Positions 16,882 to 25,781 of a stretch of DNA of 64,000 nucleotides are shown here, in pieces. Location of the stretch: assembly GCF_003202285.1 (NCBI RefSeq), contig NZ_MASW01000002.1, forward strand, positions 1,178,001 to 1,242,000, written 5' to 3'. The stretch is from Prauserella muralis. GTDB taxonomy: Bacteria; Actinomycetota; Actinomycetes; Mycobacteriales; Pseudonocardiaceae. Made by a program: the position numbers and the translations under genes. Below the pieces are notes generated by a model that was not told the origin of the DNA, did no database searches, and saw nothing but the letters and a program-made list of their open reading frames with translations. Each line of letters begins with the position of its first letter. Position 1 is the stretch's first letter.

Positions 16882-16983
16882 GCCCCGAGCCTACGGACTG
16901 CGCGCCGCCGGTGGGTGCACCTGCCGGGTGTACCCGCGGCAGGGGGATGGCCGCCGGGCACGCGCGTCCCGATCGTCGTCGGC

Positions 16984-18474
16984 ATGAACCGACAGCATCC
17001 GTTCCCGCCGCCGGGCCCGCGTGCCTGGCTCGGGCTCCTGGTGATCCTCGGCCCCGTTCTCCTGGTCTCCATGGACGGCTCGATCCTGTTCCTGGCCATG
17101 CCCCGGATCACCCAGGCCCTCGCACCGACCGCCGATCAGGCAATGTGGATCCTGGACGTCTACGGGTTCGCCGTCGGAGCCCTGCTGATCGCGTTCGGCA
17201 ACCTCGGCGACCGTTACGGCCGGTTGAGGCTGCTGACGATCGGCGCGGCCGTCTTCGGCGCCGCGTCCGCGGGCGCGGCGTTCGCGCCGAGCGCGGAGCT
17301 GCTCATCGCCGTGCGCGCGCTCATGGGCGTGGCCGGCGCGACGCTGTTGCCCTCGGCCCTGGCCGTGCTGAGCGAGCTCTTCCCGGACCCGCGGCGGCGG
17401 GCCCAGGCCATCGGGATCTTCGCCGCGGCGTTCGCGGCCGGGTTCGCGATCGGCCCGATCGTCGGCGGGTTCCTGCTGGGACGGTTCTGGTGGGGCTCGG
17501 TGTTCCTGGTCAACCTTCCCGTCATCGCCGTGTTCCTGGCGTGCGCACCGGTGCTGCTGCGCGAGGTGCGGGCGCGGCGGCCCGGCAGGGTGGACCTCGT
17601 GAGCATCGGGCTCTCCGCGGGCGGCCTGCTGCTCACCATCTACGGGATCAAGCGCACCGCCGCCGAGGGGCTCTCGGTGCTGCCCGTCGCCGCGGCCGTC
17701 GCCGGGGTCTGCGTGCTCGGCTGGTTCGCCCGCCGCCAGTCGCGGCTGGATCATCCGCTCATCGAGTTCTCCCTGTTCCGCGACCGCGTCTTCACCCTCG
17801 CGATCGTCACGGGCCTGCTGCCTCTGGCGGCGTGGTCGGCGGCCGCCTACCTGGCCGGGATCTACCTGCAGTCCGTCCGCGACCTGCCCGTCCTGCGGGC
17901 GGCGACGCTGGCGTTGCCTGGGGCGGCGGTGCTCACGGTCCTGTGCCTGGCGACGCCCGCTCTGGTGGCTCGCCTCGGCAAACGGACCGCCCTCGTCGCC
18001 TGCCACCTCGCGATCGCCGCCGGACTGCTCCTGCTGCTCCGGGCCGGCGTCTCCGGCGGGATCGGCTGGTACGTCGCCTCGACGATGATCGCGGGCGTCG
18101 GCTACGGCATCTCGTTCAGTGTCGTCGCCGACACCGCGGTCGCCGCCGTTCCCGCCGAACGGGCGGGCGCGGCGGGCGCGATCGCCGAGACCAGCAACGA
18201 GATCGGCAACGCACTCGGTATCGCGCTGCTGGGCTCGCTCGCCGCGCTGGTCTTCCGGCTCGGAGGACCGGGCCTCGCCGCCACGCTGGGCGAAACGCTG
18301 CAGGTTCCCGGAATCCTGCCCGGTGCTGCCCAGCAGGCGAAGGAGGCCTTCGTCGCCGGCCTGCACGCCGCCGCGGCGGTGGCCGCCGTGCTGCATGCCG
18401 GGCTTGCCGTCCTGGCGCTGCGCTGGCTGCCCCGAGCCGGGAGGATCGTCCTCACACCTGGTGCCCGATCTTGA
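16984..18474 (+). CDS. MFS drug-efflux transporter, DHA2 (EmrB/QacA) type
   Basis: A protein of 496 residues with 14 hydrophobic helices. TM1 contains LLVSMDGSILFLAMPRI (the DHA2 motif with Asp), the loop 2-3 motif is GNLGDRYGRLRLL, and motif C is GIFAAAFAAGFAIGPIVGG (G-x-x-x-G-P-x-x-G-G). It most likely exports toxic compounds using the proton gradient. It is divergent from the XRE/MmyB-like regulator. Its 3' end overlaps the fossil end of an SDR gene on the other strand. Confidence 0.92.
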   Translation: MNRQHPFPPPGPRAWLGLLVILGPVLLVSMDGSILFLAMPRITQALAPTADQAMWILDVYGFAVGALLIAFGNLGDRYGRLRLLTIGAAVFGAASAGAAFAPSAELLIAVRALMGVAGATLLPSALAVLSELFPDPRRRAQAIGIFAAAFAAGFAIGPIVGGFLLGRFWWGSVFLVNLPVIAVFLACAPVLLREVRARRPGRVDLVSIGLSAGGLLLTIYGIKRTAAEGLSVLPVAAAVAGVCVLGWFARRQSRLDHPLIEFSLFRDRVFTLAIVTGLLPLAAWSAAAYLAGIYLQSVRDLPVLRAATLALPGAAVLTVLCLATPALVARLGKRTALVACHLAIAAGLLLLLRAGVSGGIGWYVASTMIAGVGYGISFSVVADTAVAAVPAERAGAAGAIAETSNEIGNALGIALLGSLAALVFRLGGPGLAATLGETLQVPGILPGAAQQAKEAFVAGLHAAAAVAAVLHAGLAVLALRWLPRAGRIVLTPGARS

Positions 18475-18562
18475 ACGGATGGGTCGCGCCGGCGTCGATC
18501 ACCAGGGTGGTGCCGGTGACGTAACGCGACTCGTCGGAGGCCAGGTAGAGGACGGCGTTGCT
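18452..18562 (-). pseudogene. C-terminal remnant of a short-chain dehydrogenase
   Basis: On the minus strand the frame ending at the TGA 18454-18452 encodes NAVLYLASDESRYVTGTTL, then VIDAGATHPFKIGHQV and stop. That is the standard C-terminus of an SDR oxidoreductase. No SDR sequence is seen further upstream: the frame runs into AWLAGAGTASGTS without the Rossmann motif or YxxxK. Only about 35 of some 250 residues remain. The last 23 nt overlap the MFS gene, so the fragment was probably left behind by a deletion or insertion event. Confidence 0.8.
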
Positions 18563-18663
18563 AGTACCGGATGCCGTACCGGCACCGGCCAACCAGGCGG
18601 TCTACGCACTGCTGCGGGCCGTGTCGTCGCCCGGCGGCGCGCAGCCATGAGGCGGAGGCGAGC

Positions 18664-21363
18664 TCACAGCAGGCCGCGGAGCCGAGCGGTGAAGACGGCT
18701 TCCCTGCGGGTGGTCACGCCGAGCTTGCGATAGATGCTGCGGAGGTGGGTCTTCACGGTGTTGACCGACACGTAGAGGTTGCCTGCGATCTCCTCCAGCG
18801 TGCTCATCGAAGGCAGTTCGCGGAGCAGTTCCACCTCGCGGGGACTCAGGTTGGCTCCTGCCGACGCCGCCGGCATGGCCGCCAGGACGTCGCCGACGAA
18901 AGACTCGGCCCACCCGAGCCGCCCGGAATGGGCCGCCACGAGAGCTCGGATGTCAGGGCCTGCCTCCGTGAAGGGGCGAAGGACCCGGCCGGCAGCGGCC
19001 TTCTCCAGTGCCGTGGTCAGTTCCACACCCGCGGCGTGGCGGTCGTCGGCGCGGCTGGCGAGCAACGCGCCCAACAGGTGTGCCTCGATCTCCGAGGTCA
19101 GTACGAGGCAGCCGACCTCACCGCTGGAGACCTTCTCCAGCTGCGCCCGTGCCGTTGTCGTGCGGCCGTGCAGCGCATGCATCCGCGCACGCAGGAGCAG
19201 GTGATCTCCGCTGCGCCCGATCCACGACGACGCCCGGCGTTCGACCTCGGCGGCCCAGTCGGGTCTGCCGAGCCGCAACGCCATCCTCTGCTCGGCGTTG
19301 CTCGCGTAGGCCACCAGGGCCGGCTGCGCGTGCTCGCGCGGATCGACGGCGTTCCAGCACTCCCGCATGGCGATCAGCGCGTCGTGCGGTTCCCGGGTGA
19401 ACCGCACGATCGCCACGGCGGAGCGCGCCGCCAGTTCCACGGTTCGGTCGTTGCTGGCGCCCAGCGTCCGGAGGGCGGTCTCAGCCTCGCGTTCCGCGGT
19501 GTCGTCGTCGAAGGCCAGGTACGCTCCCCACGCGGCGGCCACGTGGGCGATGCTGGTTCCCGGGCTGTCGGCGATGCCTCGCTCCCTGGCGAAGGTGATG
19601 GCTTCCTCGGCCGTGGCCCGCATTCTGCGGTAGTCGCTGTCGGCACCGGCCAGCCCGGCCAGATGGCTCAGGCAGTGCAGGACGGCGTAGTCGTAGCTGC
19701 GCCGCCGCGCCAGATGCAGTGCTCTCGTCAGATCGGTATGGGCGCGCTGCAGCCAGCCGAGCCAGAACAGCACGGTGCCGCGGTTCACCAGCGCCAGCAT
19801 CCGGAGATCGGGATCGGCGATGTCGTCGAGTCGTTCACCGAGTCGTTCGGCCTCTGGCGACATCCGCCCGGTAAGGCGGGCGTGGTGGACGAGGGCGACG
19901 AGCCGGAGGTCGAGCGCTCGCTCGTCGTGCCCGCTCACCATGGCAAGGCGTGTGATCCGCTCCTCGGCGGTCCGGCGGTCCCCGGCCGACAGGTCGGCCA
20001 CCGCGAGTATGGCGCTCACGTCATCGCGTTCGGCGACCCGGCGAGGGAGCTCTTCCACGAGCCGCCGGAGTGTCCACATCTGACCGCTGAGGACGATCGC
20101 GGGTCCCTTCTCGACCACCAGGCGAACCATGAGTTCTTCGTCCGCGGCGCTGATCGCGTGCCGGAGCCCGGTCAGCGCCTCGTCGTTGGCGCTGAACCAG
20201 ACCGCGGCCGTGCGGTGGAGTTCGCGGGCCTCGGCCAGTGACCGCCGCCGCAGCGCCGCGCGGAGGTAGTCCAGGAGCAGTGAATGGTAGCGAAACCACG
20301 GGCTGTGCGGGCTGCAGCGGGACACCAGGCCGTAGGACTGTTCGAGCTTGTGCAGCAGGGCGCCCGCGTCGTCTCGGGCGGTCAGCACGCTCGCGAGCTC
20401 GACGGTGAAGGTGTCGCACACGCTGGTGCGCAGGAGGAACTCCTGATAATCGGCAGTGAGCACGGACAGCACCTCACCCACGAGGTAATCCGCGACCGCT
20501 CGATCGGTCTCGACGAACGAGCCGATCGTCGCCGGGTGGTCGTGCGATTCCGACAGCGCGAGGCCCGCAAGCCGCAGTCCGGCGGGCCAGCCCTCGGTCC
20601 TCGCCATCAGACGGACCAGTTCGGGTTGGTCGAGTGAGACACCGTGTCCGCGTAGCACGGCGGCCGCTTCGGACTCGTCGAAGCGCAGGTCGGCGGTGCG
20701 GATCTCGCGCAGCTCCCCGGTCACCCGGAAGCGATGCAGTGGCAGGGGCGGACTGGACCTGCTGCTGAACACCAGGTGCAATCCCGCGGGGAACCGTTCC
20801 AGGAGCAACTCCAGGCTGCGTAACGGCGAGGACTCCGTGAGACGGTGGAAGTCGTCGAGAACCACCCAGATCTCGCGGCCCTGCCGCGTGATCGCGTCGC
20901 CCAGCTCGGCGGCGAACCGATCCTCCTCACCCCGCTGCGGCGGCCGGGGCAGCACCGCTGCGGGGTTCTCGTCCGTCGGGTGGCCCGTTTCCAACGCGTT
21001 CAGAATCGCCGACCACAGGACGAAAGGATCGTTGTCGTGGGCGTCCACGCTGATCCAGGCGGCCGCGGCCCCGGCGCGCCGTCGGGCGCGGAACCAGCTC
21101 GCGAGCAGCGTGGTCTTGCCGAATCCCGCCGGTGCGCACACCAGGGTGACCAGTGGCGAGCCCTGCCCGCCGCCGGGTCTTCGGGACAGCAGGTCCTCCA
21201 GCCGCGCCCGGTGCACGTGACCGCTCGGCAGCGGCGGCACGGCGAGCTTCGGTGCCGATGTCGGCGCACGAAGCCTGTCTCTCGCATCCCCCACCACGCG
21301 TACCGAGAGTAGAAGAGCCGGGCGCGTGGTAAAGGTCCCGCGCACGCCGGGATCTCTTGCCAC
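18664..21363 (-). CDS. Large MalT-like LuxR-family (LAL-type) regulator
   Basis: Up to 899 residues from a GTG at 21363; GTG codons at 21297 or 21294 are alternatives and no start has a good ribosome site. After KLAVPPLPSGHVHRARL comes Walker A APAGFGKTTLLASW and the Walker B-like WVVLDDFHRL, giving a STAND/MalT ATPase. A long TPR-like helical region spans about residues 350-800. The C-terminal LuxR HTH is LSPREVELLRELPS, then VNTVKTHLRSIYRKLGVTTR. Such regulators are ligand- and ATP-dependent activators. A CCCCT-GAA-AGGGG repeat lies just upstream. Its targets are unknown. Confidence 0.9.
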   Translation of the reverse strand: MARDPGVRGTFTTRPALLLSVRVVGDARDRLRAPTSAPKLAVPPLPSGHVHRARLEDLLSRRPGGGQGSPLVTLVCAPAGFGKTTLLASWFRARRRAGAAAAWISVDAHDNDPFVLWSAILNALETGHPTDENPAAVLPRPPQRGEEDRFAAELGDAITRQGREIWVVLDDFHRLTESSPLRSLELLLERFPAGLHLVFSSRSSPPLPLHRFRVTGELREIRTADLRFDESEAAAVLRGHGVSLDQPELVRLMARTEGWPAGLRLAGLALSESHDHPATIGSFVETDRAVADYLVGEVLSVLTADYQEFLLRTSVCDTFTVELASVLTARDDAGALLHKLEQSYGLVSRCSPHSPWFRYHSLLLDYLRAALRRRSLAEARELHRTAAVWFSANDEALTGLRHAISAADEELMVRLVVEKGPAIVLSGQMWTLRRLVEELPRRVAERDDVSAILAVADLSAGDRRTAEERITRLAMVSGHDERALDLRLVALVHHARLTGRMSPEAERLGERLDDIADPDLRMLALVNRGTVLFWLGWLQRAHTDLTRALHLARRRSYDYAVLHCLSHLAGLAGADSDYRRMRATAEEAITFARERGIADSPGTSIAHVAAAWGAYLAFDDDTAEREAETALRTLGASNDRTVELAARSAVAIVRFTREPHDALIAMRECWNAVDPREHAQPALVAYASNAEQRMALRLGRPDWAAEVERRASSWIGRSGDHLLLRARMHALHGRTTTARAQLEKVSSGEVGCLVLTSEIEAHLLGALLASRADDRHAAGVELTTALEKAAAGRVLRPFTEAGPDIRALVAAHSGRLGWAESFVGDVLAAMPAASAGANLSPREVELLRELPSMSTLEEIAGNLYVSVNTVKTHLRSIYRKLGVTTRREAVFTARLRGLL

Positions 21364-21375
21364 TCAAGAGAGTGA

Positions 21376-21388
21376 CCCCTGAAAGGGG
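21376..21388. promoter_or_regulatory. CCCCT-GAA-AGGGG inverted repeat
   Basis: CCCCT (21376-21380) pairs with AGGGG (21384-21388); the match extends with flanking GTG-A and A-CAC. It lies 13 nt upstream of the furthest upstream start of the MalT-like regulator and in the divergent gap towards the polysaccharide genes. A binding site for a regulator is more likely than a terminator because no gene ends here. Confidence 0.45.
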
Positions 21389-21566
21389 ACACGCGAGCGT
21401 GGGTCCGGCGACCGGGCGAGCTCCGGCGTGAATATTCCAGCGCGTAGTCACGCAATCACCCGCGAGAGGTGAGGCGGGCGTTCCGTCGGCGTGTCAGGGT
21501 GCGACGAACTGCTCCAGGAGAGCAGGCGTCCAGCCCGAACGACCGCCGGAGGGGAGCGCGACCATC

Positions 21567-22184
21567 ATGAGCGACGGCACCCTCGGTGTCGCGCCGATCC
21601 ACATCGTCGGTGCGGGCGGCCTCGGGCGCGAGGTCTTCGACGCGCTGTTCCAGAACGGCGTCACAGCGGCCGACGTCGTGTTCGCGGACGACCATCTCGC
21701 CGCCGGTGAGGTGCACGGCGCTGTGGTGCGCCGCCTCGCCGATACCGTTGGAGGTTCCTACGTCGTGGCGGTCGCCGACCCCGCCGGCAGGCGCAGGCTG
21801 CGGCGCAGGATGGAGAGCATGGGCTCGACGCCGATGGCGGTCGTCCACCCGCGCGCGGTGATCGCCCACGATGTCGTCGTGTGGCCCGGCTGCGTCGTGC
21901 TCGCCAACGCCTTCATCTCGACGGGTGTGCGGCTCGAGCCGCACACCCAGGTCCATTCCAACGCGACGGTCGGTCACGACACGATCGTGCACGAGTACAC
22001 GACGGTATTGCCGGGTGCGAATCTCGCGGGGAACGTGGTGCTCGAGCGTGACGTGACCGTCGGCAGCAACGCCTGCGTGCTGAGCGGTGTGCACGTGGGT
22101 GCGGGGACCTTCATCGGCGCCGGTGCCGTGGCGACCAAGACCCATCCCGCTGGCCGGTTGCTGACGCGGGTGCCCGCCCGGTAG
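21567..22184 (+). CDS. NeuD-like sugar O-/N-acyltransferase (left-handed beta-helix)
   Basis: A protein of 205 residues. The N-terminal nucleotide-sugar-binding Rossmann part is IHIVGAGGLGREVFDALF. The C-terminal part carries hexapeptide repeats (VHPRAVIAHDVVVWPGCVVL, then VGHDTIVHEYTTVLPGANLAG and VTVGSNACVLSGVHVGAG). This matches the sialic-acid O-acetyltransferase NeuD/PglD group, trimeric enzymes that acylate sugars for surface polysaccharides. His in VGHDT fits the catalytic base. It lies 114 nt upstream of the Wzz/kinase-like gene, suggesting a polysaccharide locus. Confidence 0.85.
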   Translation: MSDGTLGVAPIHIVGAGGLGREVFDALFQNGVTAADVVFADDHLAAGEVHGAVVRRLADTVGGSYVVAVADPAGRRRLRRRMESMGSTPMAVVHPRAVIAHDVVVWPGCVVLANAFISTGVRLEPHTQVHSNATVGHDTIVHEYTTVLPGANLAGNVVLERDVTVGSNACVLSGVHVGAGTFIGAGAVATKTHPAGRLLTRVPAR

Positions 22185-22298
22185 GCCCACCCGGCAGGCC
22201 GGCATCCCCATCGCCCTGCCCCTGCCTGTTCCTCGCGACGTCCGGCCAGGTCCTCGCCGGCCAACACTGTGCTGACCCCCAATGGCCGGAGGTGAAGC

Positions 22299-23786
22299 GT
22301 GACCGTGCACGACCGTCTGCGGGCGGTGCGCGAGCGCTGGAAGCCCCTTCTCGTCGGTGTCGTCCTCGGCGCAGGCTGCGCCCTCGTTCTCGCGACGCTG
22401 AGCCCACGCGAGTACGCGGCGAGCGCCACCGTGTATGTGGCCGCCGGTTCCGCATCCGCAGATCCCGTGGCCGAACACCGGGTGGCGTCCTATCCACATC
22501 TGGTGAGCACGGAGACCATCGGCAGGCAGGTGGCGGACGCACTTGGGCTCGACGCCGATCCCCGTGCCGTGGCCGGGCAGCTCACCGCGACCTCGCCACC
22601 GGGCACGGCGTTGATCGACGTGACGGCCACCGATCGCTCGCCGTATCGCGCGGAACAACTCGGCAACGCGGCTGCCCAGGCACTCGCGCGACTCATCGCC
22701 GAGCTGGAGAACCCGGTTCCCGGAAGCGGCTCGCCCGTCACGGCCAGGGTTGTCGACGCGGCGGGGCTGCCGTCGGGTCCGGTCGGCCCACGTCCGGTCG
22801 TCAACGCCGGCATCGGGATGCTGGTAGGTCTGTTCCTGGGCGGTGGAGGCACCCTGCTGCTCGGCAGGCTGAGCACCAAGGTCAGGTCCGTGGAGCAGCT
22901 GAACCGGATCACCGGCGCGCCGAACCTCGGCGTCGTTCCGCACGATCCCGCGGCGCCGCGGCAGCCGCTGATCGTGCACGAGGGTGCGGACGTCCTGCGA
23001 GCCGGAGCCTTCCGCAGAATCCGGGGAAACCTGCGCTATGTCGGCATCGACCGGCCACACAAGATGCTCACAGTGGCCGGCGCGGCCTCCGGGCACGGAA
23101 CGACGACGACCCTGTGCAACCTGGCGATCGCGGCGGCACAAGCGGGAACCCGTGTGGCGATCGTCGACGGGGACCTCCGGCGGCCGCGTGTCGCGGACTA
23201 CCTCGGTCTGGAGGGCGCCGTCGGTGTCACGACCGTACTCGTCGGGCGAGCCGGCCTCGACGACGCGCTGCAACCGTGGGGATCGTGGCCGCTGGACGTT
23301 CTCCCGAGCGGAGCGATCCCGCCCAACCCGAGCGAGCTGCTGGCCTCCCGGCAGATGCGGAACCTGCTCGGCACCTTGCGCGGGCGCTACGACCTCGTGC
23401 TGCTCGACGCGCCACCCGTGCATCCCGGGACCGACGCGGCAGTCCTGGGCGCGCGGAGCGACGGAGCACTGCTCGTCGTACGGCAGGGAACGACCGTCCG
23501 TGGCAGGCTCACCTCCGCGCTCGACGCGCTCGACGGCGTCGCGGTCCCCGTGCTGGGCACGGTGGTGACCATGGCCGCACAGGCGAAGGCCGCGGAGTCG
23601 TGTCACCACCAGGGCCACCTGCCGGGCGTCGCGGTCAGTGAGCCGGTGGACTCGCACCCGACGCAGCCCATGCCTGCCGTGGCGGACGGCGACCCGGACG
23701 CCAACGGGCACGGAGTGAGCCGGGACGAGGCGACCGCGTGGCTTTCGGTGACCGACTGTCTGAACGGCAGCAGGAGTGTGCGGTGA
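22299..23786 (+). CDS. Wzz/BY-kinase-like protein with altered Walker A
   Basis: A protein of 495 residues from a GTG with a GGAGGTG ribosome site. Two membrane helices (about 16-35 and 168-188) flank a Wzz-type extracytoplasmic domain. The cytoplasmic part resembles bacterial tyrosine kinases (CpsD/CapB): Walker A' VAIVDGDLRRPRV with Asp290/Asp292 and Walker B-like YDLVLLDAPPV. The Walker A position, normally GEGKTTT, reads GHGTTTT, so the P-loop Lys is Thr268. No Tyr cluster is seen in the C-terminal tail. It overlaps the phosphatase gene as GTGA. It may be a kinase-dead chain-length regulator. Confidence 0.82.
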   Translation: MTVHDRLRAVRERWKPLLVGVVLGAGCALVLATLSPREYAASATVYVAAGSASADPVAEHRVASYPHLVSTETIGRQVADALGLDADPRAVAGQLTATSPPGTALIDVTATDRSPYRAEQLGNAAAQALARLIAELENPVPGSGSPVTARVVDAAGLPSGPVGPRPVVNAGIGMLVGLFLGGGGTLLLGRLSTKVRSVEQLNRITGAPNLGVVPHDPAAPRQPLIVHEGADVLRAGAFRRIRGNLRYVGIDRPHKMLTVAGAASGHGTTTTLCNLAIAAAQAGTRVAIVDGDLRRPRVADYLGLEGAVGVTTVLVGRAGLDDALQPWGSWPLDVLPSGAIPPNPSELLASRQMRNLLGTLRGRYDLVLLDAPPVHPGTDAAVLGARSDGALLVVRQGTTVRGRLTSALDALDGVAVPVLGTVVTMAAQAKAAESCHHQGHLPGVAVSEPVDSHPTQPMPAVADGDPDANGHGVSRDEATAWLSVTDCLNGSRSVR

Positions 23787-24421
23787 GCGGACCACTCACG
23801 ACCACGACAGGATGCCGACCTGCCGAGTTCCGCATCCTCTTCGTCTGCTCGGCAAACGTGTGCCGTTCCCCGTTCGCGGAGCTGCTCACGCGGCGCCTGC
23901 TCGCCGCGCGACTCGGAACGGCCGCGGCCCGGTTCGCGGTGTCGAGTGCCGGTACCCGCGCGGTGGCCGGCGAACCAGTGGATCCGGTACTGCGCGAGGA
24001 CCTCGTCACCTGGCGGCTGGAACGGCTTGCGAACCGGTTCCGCAGCCGCGCCATCTCGGTGGACGCGGTGCGCGGGGCCGACCTCGTGCTGACCGTGGAA
24101 CGCCCGCACCGGTCGTTCGTCGCCGAACTCGACCCCACCGCCGTCCGCAGGGCCTTCTGCCTACGGGAATGGAACCGGCTGCTCGCCGGGGTGCCACTGC
24201 ACGCGCTGCCAGGTCCGCCGGTGCAACGGGCACGGGCCCTCGTGCCGCTCGTCGCCCGACGGCGCGGGATCGTGTGTTACACCACGGCGGACGACGACGC
24301 CATCCGTGATCCTCGCCGGTTGCGCAAGGACGAACGCGACGCCGTCATGCGCGACCTGGTCGAGAATGTCCATTCCCTCGTGAACACGATCGTGCCTGCC
24401 TCGAAACGGAGCAACGCCTGA
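23783..24421 (+). CDS. Low-molecular-weight protein tyrosine phosphatase
   Basis: A protein of 212 residues from a GTG that overlaps the upstream stop. The active-site loop VCSANVCRSP holds the C-x5-R motif (Cys22, Arg28). A late acidic-Pro segment, DDDAIRDPRRL, fits the general-acid Asp region of the family. The protein is longer than the usual 150-160 residues because of extra basic segments (RARALVPLVARRRGI). Its tight coupling to the kinase-like gene is the classic Wzc/Wzb arrangement that controls exopolysaccharide assembly. Confidence 0.85.
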   Translation: MSGPLTTTTGCRPAEFRILFVCSANVCRSPFAELLTRRLLAARLGTAAARFAVSSAGTRAVAGEPVDPVLREDLVTWRLERLANRFRSRAISVDAVRGADLVLTVERPHRSFVAELDPTAVRRAFCLREWNRLLAGVPLHALPGPPVQRARALVPLVARRRGIVCYTTADDDAIRDPRRLRKDERDAVMRDLVENVHSLVNTIVPASKRSNA

Positions 24422-24693
24422 GATCGCCAGGTGCTCGCGCTCGTACCGCCCGTTCACGGATGACGTGCTTCGCGCCGTGCCCAATGGCACCGTGGATGCA
24501 CACCAGGTACCCGAGGGGCCCTTCGGCTCGATTCGGCTGTCACCAAAACCGTGCTTTCGCTGGTGAAAGCGGCCGGGTGCCTCGACTCCGGATTCTCGCC
24601 TGAAGCAGGTGAACGCAGGATGGTGAGGTGTCGTTCCGTCCTGGCGCGGCGATAAGTACATGTCTGGAAACGTCAGGAAGGGGAGGGCCATTG

Positions 24694-25467
24694 ATGGCTG
24701 CCGATCAACGCCTGGCCACGGTGCTCGCCGGGCTCGCCGACACGTTGAGGCCGGATTTCGATGAGCGGACCTATGCGGAGGACCTCGCATGCCGCGCCGT
24801 CGGCATTCTGGAAATCGACGCGGCACTCGTGCTGCTGACCGGTGAGCACGGGCGCATCTCGGCGACCGCCGAACGCACCCACGTCGTGGGTGGCAGGCGC
24901 GCGATCGCCATCGAGGGGCCGCCCGAGGAGGCCCTGCGCCGCGGTGAGGCCGTTGGCTCGCCGGACCTCCGTTCGGAAACGCGGTGGCCCAGGTTTACTC
25001 TCGGTGCCGTCGACGACGGATTCGCGGCCGCGCACGCGGTGCCGCTGCGGCTGCGCGAGCAGCGGGTCGGGTCTCTGACGCTGCTGTGGCACGGAGCGGG
25101 GCTCCTCGACGAGCGCACCTGCGTCATCGGCCAGGCGCTCGCCGATACGGCTGCGGCCGCGCTGATGGCGCGGCGTAGTCTCGGTGCGGCTCAGACTCTC
25201 GCCGGCCAATTGCAGACCGCCCTGGAAACCCGGATCACCATCGAGCAGGCGAAAGGCATCCTCGCCGCGCGGCGAGGTAGCAATGTGGACAGTGCGTTCG
25301 AGATGATTCGCTCCATGGCGCGCCGCCACCGACGCAGGATCGCCGACGTCGCCCGTGACGTCATCGACGATGCGTCCGCCGTGGCACATCTCGCGGCGCA
25401 CGGTGATCCTGCCGGGCGCACACGCTCGTTCACAGCTCGCGACGAGGTCTCCTCGGGGGAGTGCTGA
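24694..25467 (+). CDS. GAF-ANTAR regulatory protein
   Basis: A protein of 257 residues. Residues about 20-165 form a GAF sensor domain (ACRAVGILEIDAALVLLTGE, then AVPLRLREQRVGSLTLLW). Residues about 170-230 form an ANTAR domain: LQTALETRITIEQAKGILAA, then AFEMIRSMARRHRRRIADVA. ANTAR proteins bind paired RNA stem-loops and act as antiterminators. A GGAGGG ribosome site precedes the ATG. It ends 40 nt before a strong bidirectional terminator. The signal sensed by GAF is unknown. Confidence 0.9.
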   Translation: MAADQRLATVLAGLADTLRPDFDERTYAEDLACRAVGILEIDAALVLLTGEHGRISATAERTHVVGGRRAIAIEGPPEEALRRGEAVGSPDLRSETRWPRFTLGAVDDGFAAAHAVPLRLREQRVGSLTLLWHGAGLLDERTCVIGQALADTAAAALMARRSLGAAQTLAGQLQTALETRITIEQAKGILAARRGSNVDSAFEMIRSMARRHRRRIADVARDVIDDASAVAHLAAHGDPAGRTRSFTARDEVSSGEC

Positions 25468-25507
25468 GAGACGGCACGCCGCGGTGGCAGCGTGGCCGAG
25501 GGGGGCA

Positions 25508-25545
25508 GTGAGTGCCCCGGGCGGAGGGCGGCCCGGGGCACTCAC
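25508..25545. terminator. Strong bidirectional hairpin
   Basis: A perfect 15-bp stem, GTGAGTGCCCCGGGC (25508-25522) and GCCCGGGGCACTCAC (25531-25545), with an 8-nt loop lies between the convergent GAF-ANTAR gene and the 79-residue protein gene. It overlaps the stop codon of the latter. No U-tract follows on either strand, as is common in actinomycetes. Confidence 0.8.
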
Positions 25546-25781
25546 CCCGTCTGCGACGGCGGTGCGGCGGGAGGCGAGAAGGCCAGCAGCAGGCAACGCT
25601 CGCACGGCATGCCCGCCTGGCTGCCGTGGACCTGCTCCAGCTCGCTCAGTGCGAACGACGCTCCGCAGTAGGCGGTCAGCCTGCTCGGTGTCTCGCCGGG
25701 GACGACGAAGATGTGTGGCGTCCGCCGCGTCTCTCCGACGGAGCCAGGTGCGGACCGTCCGACGAGCAAGATCCGTGTCAT
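25542..25781 (-). CDS. Small Cys-containing protein of unknown function
   Basis: A protein of 79 residues beginning MTRILLVGRSAPGSVGETRR. It has Cys in LTAYCGASF and a C-x-x-C pair in GMPCERCLLL, which could bind zinc or form a redox pair. The tail is Pro/Ala rich. The start has a GGGAGGTACCC ribosome region. I do not recognise the family. It stands alone, ending in the shared terminator with the GAF-ANTAR gene. Confidence 0.6.
   Translation of the reverse strand: MTRILLVGRSAPGSVGETRRTPHIFVVPGETPSRLTAYCGASFALSELEQVHGSQAGMPCERCLLLAFSPPAAPPSQTG

Noticed and set aside
16891-18396. 501-codon minus-strand open frame under the MFS gene
   Set aside because: Composition (Gln/Arg/Gly/His runs) is that of an antisense shadow; the plus-strand MFS motifs are unambiguous.
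21376-21388. Transcription terminator
   Set aside because: No gene ends on either side; both flanking genes start away from it.
21456-23795. 779-codon minus-strand open frame across the polysaccharide genes
   Set aside because: Covers three plus-strand genes with recognised motifs and spans an intergenic gap; no domain of its own.
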